From positions 2,991,001 through 3,055,000 of the forward strand of contig NZ_CP058986.1 in NCBI RefSeq assembly GCF_019278525.1: a stretch of DNA of 64,000 nucleotides. The letters are read 5' to 3'. Source of the DNA: Polaribacter sp. HaHaR_3_91. GTDB lineage: Bacteria; Bacteroidota; Bacteroidia; Flavobacteriales; Flavobacteriaceae. A model generated the notes under the pieces. It made no database searches. It was given only the letters and a program-made list of their open reading frames with translations, and was not told the DNA's origin. The position numbers were made by a program, and so were the translations under genes. This document shows, one piece after another, positions 28,881-38,192 of this stretch. How positions within the stretch are numbered: the first letter of the stretch is position 1; the number at the start of each line of letters is the position of its first letter.

Positions 28881-30086
28881 GTTACCTGCCGTTATTTAGT
28901 ATTTCGTTATTTTACATTTACCTAATTCTATATCGGATTTCACTTTTTTATATTTGATATTATCAATTCTTTTTCCGTTTTGGTAAACTATGTTTATTTT
29001 CTCATTTCTACCAATTTTTTTGATTGAAGTAATTTTGCTTTCCTTTTTGTGATTTTCTGGCGTACAGTTAAATAAAAGGTTTTTTGGGTAACCTTCGTGT
29101 TCATAACGAACTTGTTTTCCTTCTCCTATTTGCATTTCTCTGAATAACTTAAATAGCTTATCTGCCTTTTCTTTGTCATAAAGTATTTTTCCGTTTTCTA
29201 AATCAAATGCTTCCGTTCCAAAAGAGCCTACAATTTGGTCAGTTGTAACTTCTTCTGATGTGTGGTCAAGTTCCGCATATTCGTCAAGAATAAATCGTGT
29301 CTCAACTCCGATTAAATTATAGCGTTCTAATATTAATTCATTTCGGATAGCTACATTCCAACCGTGCTTTTTTCGTTGGACACTTGGATACAATATTGCA
29401 TCGAAATTTAATTCAGATACGACTGGATAAAATAGTTGGTCGGATGATATTTGTCCGCTAAATAAATAATCTCTTGGTCTATCTCGAGAAACACGAAGAC
29501 TGTAAATTTCTTCAAAGAATTCTTCAAGTAAATAATAAACTTCGTGAAGTTTACTTTTAATTTCAGGGTTCTCGGTTACATCTTTTTTTACAATGAAAGA
29601 ATTAACTTTTGTGTTCGGTTTTAATTCAAAATGAGAGACTGTTATTACATCTCCATTTTGCGGTTTGATTTCCCAATATGCTCCAGCTTCTGAAGTAGCA
29701 CAGTATAAAACTTGTTGTTTTGGGATATTACACCTTCCAAAATTGCAGTATTCAATTGGTGGTGCTAATAATTGAGATATGTCTGTAAAATAACTTAACT
29801 CTTTACCTTGAGCTTCAAGAATTCTATTGTTGTTTGATATTCTGACAAGTCTATTTGGTGGTTCATCATTATGAGAACCAACTTTTAGTGTAAAAAACTT
29901 TGAAATTTCATTCCTTAAATTATCAAATTCCTCATCAGATAAGTCTTGTATTTTTCCAAAAAATGAACGAAAATAATTTAATTTTTCAATAATTTTTTCA
30001 ATTGGGTGCAAATCAGGCTCTCCTAAATTATCTTTGTTCTTTGTTATTTTCTCTATCATTGGCAGATTTTTCTAATGGCAGGTAAC
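28881..30086 (-). repeat. reverse-oriented cassette carrying the RES-domain gene
   Basis: Bounded by GTTACCTGCC at 28881 and GGCAGGTAAC at 30077-30086, the same terminal complementarity as in the forward arrays. Read on the minus strand, the core is at 30086 and the gene points away from it. Beyond 28881 I see no recognisable attC-like half, so the array seems cut there. Confidence 0.7.
28896..30059 (-). CDS. RES-domain-containing protein
   Basis: 387 residues. The central part fits a RES domain: NRLVRIS (Arg), VLYCATSEAGAYWE (Glu) and DAILYPSVQRKKHGWNVAIR (Ser). RES proteins are known as NAD+-degrading toxins with Xre-type antitoxins; here there is no visible antitoxin, the protein is longer than a plain toxin (~150-220 residues), and a helical N-terminus (~70 residues) and a basic C-terminal region are added. 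Possibly a defence effector triggered by infection; that is inference. Confidence 0.65.
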   Translation of the reverse strand: MIEKITKNKDNLGEPDLHPIEKIIEKLNYFRSFFGKIQDLSDEEFDNLRNEISKFFTLKVGSHNDEPPNRLVRISNNNRILEAQGKELSYFTDISQLLAPPIEYCNFGRCNIPKQQVLYCATSEAGAYWEIKPQNGDVITVSHFELKPNTKVNSFIVKKDVTENPEIKSKLHEVYYLLEEFFEEIYSLRVSRDRPRDYLFSGQISSDQLFYPVVSELNFDAILYPSVQRKKHGWNVAIRNELILERYNLIGVETRFILDEYAELDHTSEEVTTDQIVGSFGTEAFDLENGKILYDKEKADKLFKLFREMQIGEGKQVRYEHEGYPKNLLFNCTPENHKKESKITSIKKIGRNEKINIVYQNGKRIDNIKYKKVKSDIELGKCKITKY

Positions 30087-30212
30087 GGTTAGTATATGAA
30101 AAGTAGGTGATTACTATACATAATCCTTTCGGTTAAGCACTCTATTTGCAACAAGTCAAAAGCTTTAATTTCAGTACTGTTTCGCCTATTTTTTATATAC
30201 ATTGTTAGCTGT
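30077..30212 (-). repeat. attC-like site between the Hachiman and RES cassettes (reverse)
   Basis: On the minus strand it opens AACAGCTAAC, continues ATGTATATAAAAAATAGG, and ends CATATACTAACCGTTACC. Arms TGTATAT/ATATAC and TTGC-type words are kept, but the site is more diverged than the forward sites. The hamB stop codon lies in its first bases. Confidence 0.65.
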
Positions 30213-33200
30213 TTTTATTCATTTCTACTTCTATTTCATTATAATTTTCGAATGTAAAAATATTTATTACCCTAATATCGTATTTACTTTCTTCAATTTC
30301 AATTTCTGCAGAAAGTAGTTTAGCATATTCTCTTGGAATATAACCTAATTCTTTGCCTTCATTATAAACTAAAATGGCATAAGGATCATATTCATTTTCT
30401 TCATGTCGTTTGTAAGTCAAATAGTCATTAATACTTACTAATTTAGAGTTATCACTCATTCTATCATTAAATGAGGTTCCGTTTATTTTAAAACTGAAAG
30501 ATTCAGGTATTTCTCTGTAGCTATTAGGTGTTAATTTTAATGAAACATTTCTAATATTTTGCTTATCAAAATCTGAAAGAACAAACGTGTCAATTTCCAA
30601 ACTAGTTAAGTTGGATAGCCAAACAATAAATTCCTTGCCTTCTAATTTATTTGACGAGTCATATAAAAACTTTGAAACTTCTCTTCCTTTGATACCAAGT
30701 GACCTACACAAGCAACTTGAAGGCTCATTCAATCCAAATTTTAAATAACTAGAGAGGCTTTTTATGTTTTCAGGAAGTTCATTAACCTTTTTATTGAGTT
30801 TAAATCCCAAAATAGATATGAAAGAAGATATTCCCCAAGGATATAAATAATATAAAGCCTTAGATACAAAAATGTGAAATTGTGCAATCTCCATTTCCTT
30901 TATTTGCCATTTTTCTAATATCTCATTAATTGATTTTCCAATTACCCAGTCTTCGATTGTGTCATAAAAATCAGAAGGTTTAATTACAAATTTGTCTAAT
31001 TTATAATCATGCATTTCATCAATATCATTTTCTGACAATAATTTTAAAAAACTATTGATTATACTTAGATAATTATCTTCATTAACAAACTCCTTTAAAG
31101 AATCTTTGTTATTATCTATATATTCATCTATTACAAGGTTACTTTTAAGAGATAAACCTGTTGTTTTAAAAGTTTGTAATTGTTTAAATGTTGCTTTTAC
31201 TTCAATTGATTTAAAAATTTTAGTAAACCCCTTTTTTAAGGGCTCACTATCGAAATCTCTTTTATCCAACTGTACTTTAAACAAGCTATTGCTAATTATT
31301 TTTTCAATAACTTCTTGGTAATCTGTCCCTATGATTTCTTCAGTCATTAAATCTAACAGATATGTTTCGGATAGAATTGATAATAAATCATCTTGCTTTG
31401 TTTCAGAGATTCTTCCATCTAAAAGTGCATCAGCTAAAGAAAAGAAGAGACTATTTGCATTTTCGATATTATCTTTATTAATAAACTCTTTATATTTTCT
31501 CCTGTCAGTAGGTGAATTTATTATAAATACTATATTACCTTCAGTTTCTTTTCCCGCTCTTCCAGCCCTTCCAACGATATTCCAGAAATCTCTTTTTTGA
31601 ATATAAATATTTTCTTCAGTTTCAAGATTTCTTCCTATTTGAGTCTCGTAAAATATTAAGTTTTTTATAGGAAAATTTAAACCCTGACCTATCGTATTTG
31701 TAGAAAGTAATACAGTTAAAAGTCCTTTTCTAAAATCACTTTCGACAGCGTTTCTAACTTGTTCAGGCATGTCACCATAATGAATTCCAATTCCTAAATT
31801 TATAGATTGAGTTATATATGAATCGTTTCCATACCATATATCAGCGTAATAAGATGATTCCTTAGTCTCATTTTCAATAAACCTTGAGGGCCTTTGCTCT
31901 TTTTCAATATTTGATAATAATTTCAAAAAAGCTGTTGCAACGGATTTTATTCTTGGTACTTGAGCACAAAAGACAAGTGTATTTCCTTCTTCAGAAAGTT
32001 TATAAGCCAATGTTGCAGCCGATTGAGGCTTATTATTTTTTAATGGAAAACGATTAGAGAATTCCTTTTCTACGATGAAAGAATATAATTTTGCTCCATA
32101 TTTAATTTTAGTTTCTTCATCTTCTCTAATAACATTTTGAAATGTAATATTTCCTTTCTTTCCTTCCCATTCGAAATAGCTAATTAATTTTCTTGTAGGT
32201 TCCCATTCTTCATTTATTGGGCTCTCTTTATGTAAGAGTGACCTTAAAACATTTTCCTTTTTACCACTTAACCAAATGGCATATTCATTTGCGTTTTCAC
32301 TTGGCATAACCGCAGAAATGAATAACGTCTTTAATTCAGGGATTTTTATTTTTAATCTAATTATTAAAAACTCTAATAATGTTGCTCTTGTGCTATAATC
32401 ACCTATTATATGGCCTTCGTCTACAACCATAAATGAGATATCATTGAAGAAGTCTGGATTTAATCTAAGTAGCAAATCAATTTTTTCAGGTGTAGCAATT
32501 AATATATCTGTTTCTGATAATATTAAATCCTGAAATTCATCAACTTCATAACTACCTGATAAAGCAGAAACCGAATATCCCATTTTGGAAAAATATTTAG
32601 CTAACTCAATCTCTTTTTCACTAGTAAGCGCTCTAAAAGGAGCAATGTAAATACATTTCTTCTTTGGGTACTTTATCAAATATTTTAAAATTGATAATTC
32701 TGCTATAAAAGTCTTACCAGCACTTGTTGGCATTTGTATTACAAAATTTTCATCTTTTGCAATTAAACCACCTTCTATAGCTCTCAATTGCGAAGTCCAT
32801 AATTCGAAAATTGATTTTCGTTTATCAATTTCCTTTATTCTATTATTAGCATAATAGTCATAAGCGAGTAGCTTAATGTATTTCCTCCAATTTTTACTAC
32901 TTTCAATAAATTCATATTGATTAAGATTATTAAAGATTGAGCGATTTTCAAATAATACAACCCTTGTTTTTAATAAAAAAATCAGGTGTGATAAATACGT
33001 GTTACCAATGTTTAAAAAATACTTATACGCATCATCAAATTGGCTGATAAAGTTACTCTCATCTAGTTTTAAAATATAACTATACCAACTGCTAAGTGCT
33101 TTTTTAAATAATAAAAAACCTAAATCATCATTCTTATAAAGTTGAAGTTTACTTTGAGCTAAAGGTATTTTTTTTAATAAAATTAAAATTATTTGCTCAA

Positions 33201-33651
33201 TAATTAGATTGTCGATTTCAACATTGATTAATTCAGCTTCAGATTTTAAAACTAAAGAATCTAATCTACTCGCAACACAAAATGCATTTGCTTGATAGCC
33301 AGATAGGTCATAGCATAATGCAGATTTCAACATCAAGTACTCTCTATCATATTTTTCATTAATGTCGCTTAAATCACTTAAATATTCATAAATCTCAGCA
33401 CTTTCTTTTAAGCCTGAAATTGCGATTTTTCCATTTCCTTCATTATTAATCAACAAACAAGAATTGGAAGATAAAAACAATGCTCTATTATATAAAAAGC
33501 TTTCTTTATAGCTTCTCTTAAATTCAGCATTTAATTTCCAAGCAAAAATTTGATTTTTGTAATTACTTAATAAAGTATCTTTTAACAGTTCTTCAATGTC
33601 AGATTCAGTTTCTGTAATGTAGTCACTCTTACTTAGTATGTTTTCACTCAT
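30205..33651 (-). CDS. hamB: superfamily 2 helicase, Hachiman HamB-like, with HIRAN-like C-terminus
   Basis: 1,148 residues. An N-terminal helical region of ~290 residues precedes an SF2 core: MPTSAGKTFIAE (Walker A, 307-318), DEGH (411-414), STNTIGQGLNFP and VGRAGRAGKE (motif VI). The C-terminal 90 residues (FKINGTSFNDR, YDPYAILVYNEGKELGYIPR) fit a HIRAN domain, which binds DNA ends. It overlaps hamA by 8 bp. In Hachiman, HamB senses or unwinds damaged or foreign DNA and releases the HamA nuclease. The stop codon is formed by the inverse core of the attC-like site. Confidence 0.75.
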   Translation of the reverse strand: MSENILSKSDYITETESDIEELLKDTLLSNYKNQIFAWKLNAEFKRSYKESFLYNRALFLSSNSCLLINNEGNGKIAISGLKESAEIYEYLSDLSDINEKYDREYLMLKSALCYDLSGYQANAFCVASRLDSLVLKSEAELINVEIDNLIIEQIILILLKKIPLAQSKLQLYKNDDLGFLLFKKALSSWYSYILKLDESNFISQFDDAYKYFLNIGNTYLSHLIFLLKTRVVLFENRSIFNNLNQYEFIESSKNWRKYIKLLAYDYYANNRIKEIDKRKSIFELWTSQLRAIEGGLIAKDENFVIQMPTSAGKTFIAELSILKYLIKYPKKKCIYIAPFRALTSEKEIELAKYFSKMGYSVSALSGSYEVDEFQDLILSETDILIATPEKIDLLLRLNPDFFNDISFMVVDEGHIIGDYSTRATLLEFLIIRLKIKIPELKTLFISAVMPSENANEYAIWLSGKKENVLRSLLHKESPINEEWEPTRKLISYFEWEGKKGNITFQNVIREDEETKIKYGAKLYSFIVEKEFSNRFPLKNNKPQSAATLAYKLSEEGNTLVFCAQVPRIKSVATAFLKLLSNIEKEQRPSRFIENETKESSYYADIWYGNDSYITQSINLGIGIHYGDMPEQVRNAVESDFRKGLLTVLLSTNTIGQGLNFPIKNLIFYETQIGRNLETEENIYIQKRDFWNIVGRAGRAGKETEGNIVFIINSPTDRRKYKEFINKDNIENANSLFFSLADALLDGRISETKQDDLLSILSETYLLDLMTEEIIGTDYQEVIEKIISNSLFKVQLDKRDFDSEPLKKGFTKIFKSIEVKATFKQLQTFKTTGLSLKSNLVIDEYIDNNKDSLKEFVNEDNYLSIINSFLKLLSENDIDEMHDYKLDKFVIKPSDFYDTIEDWVIGKSINEILEKWQIKEMEIAQFHIFVSKALYYLYPWGISSFISILGFKLNKKVNELPENIKSLSSYLKFGLNEPSSCLCRSLGIKGREVSKFLYDSSNKLEGKEFIVWLSNLTSLEIDTFVLSDFDKQNIRNVSLKLTPNSYREIPESFSFKINGTSFNDRMSDNSKLVSINDYLTYKRHEENEYDPYAILVYNEGKELGYIPREYAKLLSAEIEIEESKYDIRVINIFTFENYNEIEVEMNKNS

Positions 33652-34468
33652 CTTTAAGAAGTTTTACTAATGCAGATTCTATATCATCCCAAGTATTTTG
33701 AACTAAATTTTGTAAATCTTCAATAAATATTAATGTTACTTTTAATGGATCTAATTGAGATGGTAGAACATTTAATTCATCAAGAATTTTCATGTCAAAA
33801 TTGTCTTTGTCAATTATGAAAAACATTTCAAAATTACGTTTATAATTCTGTGGGTTTTTAACCATGTCTTTGAATTTTTTTGCTTCATCAAAATTTCTTT
33901 TTTCGAAAAATAATCTTTCAAAAAATTCTGCGATTGCTTCAGTGGGAGAGTTTTCGTCTTTTAATAAACTATTGTGTGCAACAACAGTTATATAAGACCT
34001 ATTGGGAGATTTTCCTAACTTTTTCCTTGGGTCAAGCTTAGTTTTTATTTCATAATAATATAAATCAGTTATTGAGTCTCCTTTATTATATGCAAATAAA
34101 TCAGTGCCAAATACAGCTTTATCTTTATTTACTTTCCATTGGAGTTTATTAATAGGGATTACCAATTTTTGAAAATACGCAACGATTAATGCTGATAAAA
34201 TTTCTCCCCAATCTCCTTGTCTAACAGCTTTGTCAAAGTTAGAATTGTCTCCAGGAATTACTTGGTTCAAAACATAACTTCTAATTTCAGCTTCTGAAGA
34301 TCCTTCTAGTTTATATTTATAAAAATCAATATTTCGATATGATGTAATTATCTGTTCTTGTAAATATTTTATCGTCTCGTTATCAGGTTTTGCTTTTTCA
34401 CTTACATAAACAGACCTAAAAGAATAACTAGGAACCTGCTCGTTGTGTTCTAACCAATTGTTTATCAT
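33644..34468 (-). CDS. hamA: HamA-like (DUF1837) nuclease of a Hachiman system
   Basis: 274 residues. A PD-(D/E)xK-type core is visible: GDWGEIL (Glu 89), VFGTDLFAY (Asp 123) and YYYEIKTK (Glu 140, Lys 142). DUF1837/HamA proteins have this layout and are always next to a large helicase, as here. HamA is held inactive by HamB and degrades DNA when released. It is the second gene of a three-gene operon. Confidence 0.75.
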   Translation of the reverse strand: MINNWLEHNEQVPSYSFRSVYVSEKAKPDNETIKYLQEQIITSYRNIDFYKYKLEGSSEAEIRSYVLNQVIPGDNSNFDKAVRQGDWGEILSALIVAYFQKLVIPINKLQWKVNKDKAVFGTDLFAYNKGDSITDLYYYEIKTKLDPRKKLGKSPNRSYITVVAHNSLLKDENSPTEAIAEFFERLFFEKRNFDEAKKFKDMVKNPQNYKRNFEMFFIIDKDNFDMKILDELNVLPSQLDPLKVTLIFIEDLQNLVQNTWDDIESALVKLLKDE

Positions 34469-34471
34469 TTG

Positions 34472-35470
34472 TTATTCTATTTTTCTCTGTAAATATTTTA
34501 ATAAATGTTTGTCATTTGCCATAGACCAAGCAATTCTTTGGTCTTCTAATGTAACTTCATAATTCTTTAAATAACCTTTTCCATAGATTCCGATTTTATT
34601 ATCGATTTGTTCTTCTTCTATAGACTTTAATATTTCTCTAATTTTTTCACAAAGAAATAAATAACTTACAGCACTCTCTGCAATGTCTATTGTTTTTATA
34701 TAGCTTATTATGTAACGATGTATTACTCTATTTCTCATATCGTAAAGTAAATTTAACTCGTTAAATATTTCTTCTGATATAATATTTAATGATTTTGCTT
34801 CTTTGTAAATAGTTCTTTCCATTATGCCTCTTTCATTTTCTTCTTGAAAAAGGTATTTAATTTGAATATTGTTGGTCTTTTCTTCTAATTGTTTTTTAAG
34901 CACAATAGAAATTCTTAGATAGGCATCAATTTGATTTGAAACGATTGCAATAATTTCTATATGAGATTTTGATTCTAACGCTCTTTCTCTTAAGTCATAA
35001 GAACTTGCTAACGAGCCGTTAAAATTATCATATTTGTTCAAGGCAATTGCATAGCTTCTGTCATCCACAGGTACTACTCTTAAACTCTCCAAAGCCTTTC
35101 TAGATTTTTTGACTAATTTTTTTACTTTAGAAGTTTTTCGGTCTTTTGCAGAATAAATACATTTAGCCATACAAAATTGGTCATCAACTTGAGCGTGCCA
35201 CAAATACATATCAAACTCTTCATCATCCATTCTTGATTCTAGCCAATTAATTTTAGAATCACTTTTTTGAATAGGGAAATTCGGATTGACACCTCTTTCT
35301 GATAAAGGATAGCAACTTAATTGAAAACATCCAGTAGAATTTTCATATTGTTCAAAACTGTATGGTGATTTTTCTTCAATATGTTCGAATACTGCATTTT
35401 TGTATTGCCAATTCGCAGGAATATTTATAATGAAAATTCCGTTTGGTTCAGTCCAATGTTTTTCTGTCAT
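34472..35470 (-). CDS. HEPN-like protein upstream of hamA
   Basis: 332 residues. The N-terminal ~130 (GIFIINIPANWQY, GCFQLSCYPLS) look like a small beta-rich domain. The C-terminal ~180 are helical with the Rx4H motif RNRVIH, the mark of HEPN domains, several of which are RNases. It ends 3 bp before hamA, so it belongs to the operon. It may be an added effector or regulator of the Hachiman module. IS copy 3 lies just upstream. Confidence 0.6.
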   Translation of the reverse strand: MTEKHWTEPNGIFIINIPANWQYKNAVFEHIEEKSPYSFEQYENSTGCFQLSCYPLSERGVNPNFPIQKSDSKINWLESRMDDEEFDMYLWHAQVDDQFCMAKCIYSAKDRKTSKVKKLVKKSRKALESLRVVPVDDRSYAIALNKYDNFNGSLASSYDLRERALESKSHIEIIAIVSNQIDAYLRISIVLKKQLEEKTNNIQIKYLFQEENERGIMERTIYKEAKSLNIISEEIFNELNLLYDMRNRVIHRYIISYIKTIDIAESAVSYLFLCEKIREILKSIEEEQIDNKIGIYGKGYLKNYEVTLEDQRIAWSMANDKHLLKYLQRKIE

Positions 35471-35588
35471 ATTCGGAATTTTTGTATTATACTGATATAG
35501 GTTGACCTTTTTTTAGGTTAATTTATACCGTTCAAAAGATTTTTTTAGCCGTTTAGAAGGCAAAAAATAATTTGAACTAGTTTTGTTT

Positions 35589-36362
35589 TCAAATTGTTAG
35601 TTCAGTCAAATTTACATTATTTCTTCGATATGATTTGTATTTGATGTTTGGATTTAAATGTACTTCAGCTGGCTTTCTTAATTCTAAGCTAAAATGGGTT
35701 CTTAAATTGTTGTAAATATATACTGCTTGTTTTGTTACTTCTTGAGCAATGGCAGTGTTTTTAATGCAATTTCTAAGTCCATATTCATATTTTAAAGTTC
35801 TATTAATTCGCTCTGCAATTGCGTTTTCATAAGGATCATATTGTTCTGTCATGCTCATCATTATGCCATTTTCTTCTGCAAATGCTGTGTATTTGGGGTT
35901 ACAGTATTGAAAACCTCTGTCAGAATGATGTATTAATTTTTTATCAGGGTATTTTCTATTTTTAATAGCCATTTCTAGCGCTTCTGAACAAAGTGATGTC
36001 TTCATGTTGTTATCTAATTTATAGCCCATAATTTGTTTAGAATATGCATCTGTAACGATTGCTAGGTAATTGTGTCCATTGTCTGTTTTAATGTATGTTA
36101 TATCGCTTACCCATAGTTGTTCTGGTCGAGTAGGAACTTGGTCTTTAATTAGGTTTTTATATTTTCTAAATTGATGATTAGAATTTGTTGTTGTTACATA
36201 GTTTTTAAGCTTAGGAACAAGTAAATTATGAAGCCTTAACACATCGTACAACTTGTCTCTACCGATTTTAATACCTTGTTTTATAAAGTCTTGTTTAAGT
36301 TCATCATATAACTTAATTCCGCCAGTTCTCATACCAACTAATTTTCGATATTCTTGTATCAT
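35589..36362 (-). CDS. IS3-family transposase OrfB, type A
   Basis: 257-residue rve catalytic protein with the DDE motifs of the other copies; the protein matches copy 2 exactly. Confidence 0.9.
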   Translation of the reverse strand: MIQEYRKLVGMRTGGIKLYDELKQDFIKQGIKIGRDKLYDVLRLHNLLVPKLKNYVTTTNSNHQFRKYKNLIKDQVPTRPEQLWVSDITYIKTDNGHNYLAIVTDAYSKQIMGYKLDNNMKTSLCSEALEMAIKNRKYPDKKLIHHSDRGFQYCNPKYTAFAEENGIMMSMTEQYDPYENAIAERINRTLKYEYGLRNCIKNTAIAQEVTKQAVYIYNNLRTHFSLELRKPAEVHLNPNIKYKSYRRNNVNLTELTI

Positions 36363-36382
36363 TGCGATGACTTTTTCATCGT

Positions 36383-36841
36383 TTAGTCGTTTGTTTTCTT
36401 GGGTTTTGAGTCTTTTGTAGAAGGCTTGTTTACTAATCCCAAAACACTCATAGAACCATTTTCTTTTAAACGGTTTTTCTTTTTTAGTTCTATCTCTTTC
36501 GCTAATGTTTTGGGCAACGACTTTTTTGACAAATCGACTCCAGTAATGATTTCCATGTCAGCAATAATATCTTGTTGAAATTCCTTTACAAACTCCAATT
36601 CTTCAATACGTTCCTTTAGTTTTTTAATCTCATCTAATTTACTCATACCTGTATTTTGTTGGACTAAAGTACTATATTTTTTGATCCAATACCCAATTGT
36701 AGTTCTAGGAACATCATATTTTTTGGAAGCAAAGTTTGTGGAAATCTGTCCATTCTGAATTTGGTCAACGACGAATAATTTGAGTTCTAAAGTTGCTTTT
36801 TCGTACGTTTTTTTTCGCCAGGGTTGTTTTTGAGCTTTCAT
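36383..36841 (-). CDS. IS3-family transposase OrfA, type A
   Basis: 152 residues, helix-turn-helix plus coiled coil; expressed as OrfA and, by -1 frameshift at A_AAA_AAG, as part of OrfAB. Confidence 0.9.
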   Translation of the reverse strand: MKAQKQPWRKKTYEKATLELKLFVVDQIQNGQISTNFASKKYDVPRTTIGYWIKKYSTLVQQNTGMSKLDEIKKLKERIEELEFVKEFQQDIIADMEIITGVDLSKKSLPKTLAKEIELKKKNRLKENGSMSVLGLVNKPSTKDSKPKKTND

Positions 36842-36906
36842 AAGTGACTATAATTAAGTGTTTAATTTTTAGTCAACCTATTTCAGGAAAGTACATTTCT
36901 CTAATT

Positions 36907-37042
36907 ACAGCTAACGTTGTTGTGTAAGGTTTGTTGCGTAAATTTAGCTAAAAATAACCAATAATTACAGACTTTTACGCTTGCGAGATTTTTCGCCAGA
37001 AAAACCTTAAAAAGCAATAAATTTTACACGGTGTTGTGATGC
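36907..37042 (-). repeat. attC-like site upstream of the Hachiman cassette (reverse)
   Basis: On the minus strand it opens GCATCACAAC, ACCGTGTAAAATTTATTGC and ends GCAACAAACCTTACACAACAACGTTAGC in two pieces. Arms GTGTAA/TTACAC and TTGC/GCAA pair and the hairpin GATTTTTCGCCAGAAAAACC sits in the middle. It is clearly the same family as the forward sites, in the opposite direction. Confidence 0.8.
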
Positions 37043-37104
37043 GTTTTATTTCACTTTACTGATTCAAATATTTCATATAACTTTGACTTCAAAACTATAA
37101 CATA

Positions 37105-37380
37105 ATGAACTCAATAAATTTCAATGTCTTGTCAATCCTTAATGAAAATGAAATATTTCAAACAGAAGTAAATCAAATTCCTATTATATTTAGAGTTAAT
37201 AAGGAGAAAATTGATTTTTCGGAATTTGAAAATTTAACAGATTACGAAAAAAGTAAAAGAACAATAATCATTGAAAAAGTCAATAATTTGGATTTATATA
37301 GAACATCTAAATTTAAAGAAGGTTTTGAAGATTTTTCATTGTTATTATCTTCTAAACTCTCTGATATTAAAAAGATATAA
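37105..37380 (+). CDS. small hypothetical protein inside a reverse cassette
   Basis: 91 residues (MNSINFNVLSILNENEIFQ...), soluble, convergent with the next gene with only 5 bp between stops. It is opposite to the cassette's direction, unusual for this array. It may be a decayed or accessory frame; no family recognised. Confidence 0.4.
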   Translation: MNSINFNVLSILNENEIFQTEVNQIPIIFRVNKEKIDFSEFENLTDYEKSKRTIIIEKVNNLDLYRTSKFKEGFEDFSLLLSSKLSDIKKI

Positions 37381-37385
37381 TTCTT

Positions 37386-37928
37386 TTAAAACTTACCATC
37401 AGCATCATAAATGCTATTATAATGTAGGTTGTCATCATAAATTTCTATATATATCCCAGCAGGATACTTTTCTGAATTGTCATAATGCAGTGTCATTCCA
37501 ACCGAAATATCTTTGTCATACCAAGTATGAGTATATGCAACTATGTTAGCGCTGTAACTGGTTTCTTTTCCAAATTGTTGTCTTAAACCAATTAAAATCT
37601 TTTGTAAATCTTGTTTATATAGTTGATTATATTGAACAATGATTTTGGTTAAAGTATTTCCGCTAAATCCAAGATGGAGTTTGTCCCAAGTTTGATAAAA
37701 GACAGCTGAAGGCTTATTTGCAGTATAGGTGTAAAATGTTCTTTCATCGGTTAACCCTTTCCATTTACTTTGAAAGTCAAGTTGGTGAGAGTACGTGCTA
37801 TAATTATCTCCAAAACTGAATTTTTTAAATCCATTTTTCTCTTTTAAAGCAAGTATGTTTCCTTGCGCTATTGTATAGGATAATGGAGATAGAAATATTA
37901 AAGTGAAAATGATAGTTTTAATTTTCAT
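37386..37928 (-). CDS. exported hypothetical protein, reverse cassette gene
   Basis: 180 residues with a signal peptide (MKIKTIIFTLIFLSPLSYTIAQ). The mature part is beta-rich (FSFGDNYSTYSHQL, TAKYTHTW-type strands, DKDISVGMTLHYDN). No family recognised. The cassette is bounded by GTTGTGATGC (37033) and GCATCACAAC (37953). Confidence 0.6.
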   Translation of the reverse strand: MKIKTIIFTLIFLSPLSYTIAQGNILALKEKNGFKKFSFGDNYSTYSHQLDFQSKWKGLTDERTFYTYTANKPSAVFYQTWDKLHLGFSGNTLTKIIVQYNQLYKQDLQKILIGLRQQFGKETSYSANIVAYTHTWYDKDISVGMTLHYDNSEKYPAGIYIEIYDDNLHYNSIYDADGKF

Positions 37929-37952
37929 AAATTTTAATTATTTTTGGTTAAT

Positions 37953-38192
37953 GCATCACAACTAGTTATATACAAGTAATTATTTGGCTTACTATTTAAA
38001 CATATCGTGATAATAAAAGGTTTTGATTTTCATTATCATGCTTATTGATTTTCTATTTTACTTTCCCCATGAGTTCTTTGATTAAGAAATAGATTAAGTA
38101 AATTTTTACATTCTTTTTCAATAGCTGTTAAATTTACACAAAAAATCAGTTATAAAACAACTACAACTAGGTATATATAAATTTATTAAATT
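37953..38192. other. intergenic region with an attI-like half-site
   Basis: After the inverse core GCATCACAAC the sequence CTAGTTATATACAAGTAATT resembles one half of an attC-like site (minus strand: TATATAACTAGTTGTGATGC), but there is no clear opposite half. It is where the reverse cassettes begin, so it may be their attachment point. No gene in the rest. Confidence 0.35.

Larger units (their letters stand above)
35483..36895 (-). mobile_element. IS3-family element type A, copy 3 (reverse)
   Basis: 1,413 bp with both termini (TGTATTATACTG... and ...GGAAAGTACA) and flanking ttt. It sits between the cassette core and the HEPN-like gene, separating the Hachiman operon from any promoter in the site, unless the IS supplies one. 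Confidence 0.9.
30204..36915 (-). repeat. reverse-oriented 6.7-kb cassette with Hachiman-like operon
   Basis: Bounded on the plus strand by GTTAGCTGT (30204) and ACAGCTAAC (36907-36915). It contains three genes on one strand and IS type A copy 3 between the core and the first gene. Without the IS the cassette would be about 5.3 kb, large for this array type. Confidence 0.7.

Noticed and set aside
37271..37549. 92-codon plus-strand frame
   Set aside because: Overlaps the 37105 frame and runs antisense into the exported protein at 37386; unlikely to be real.
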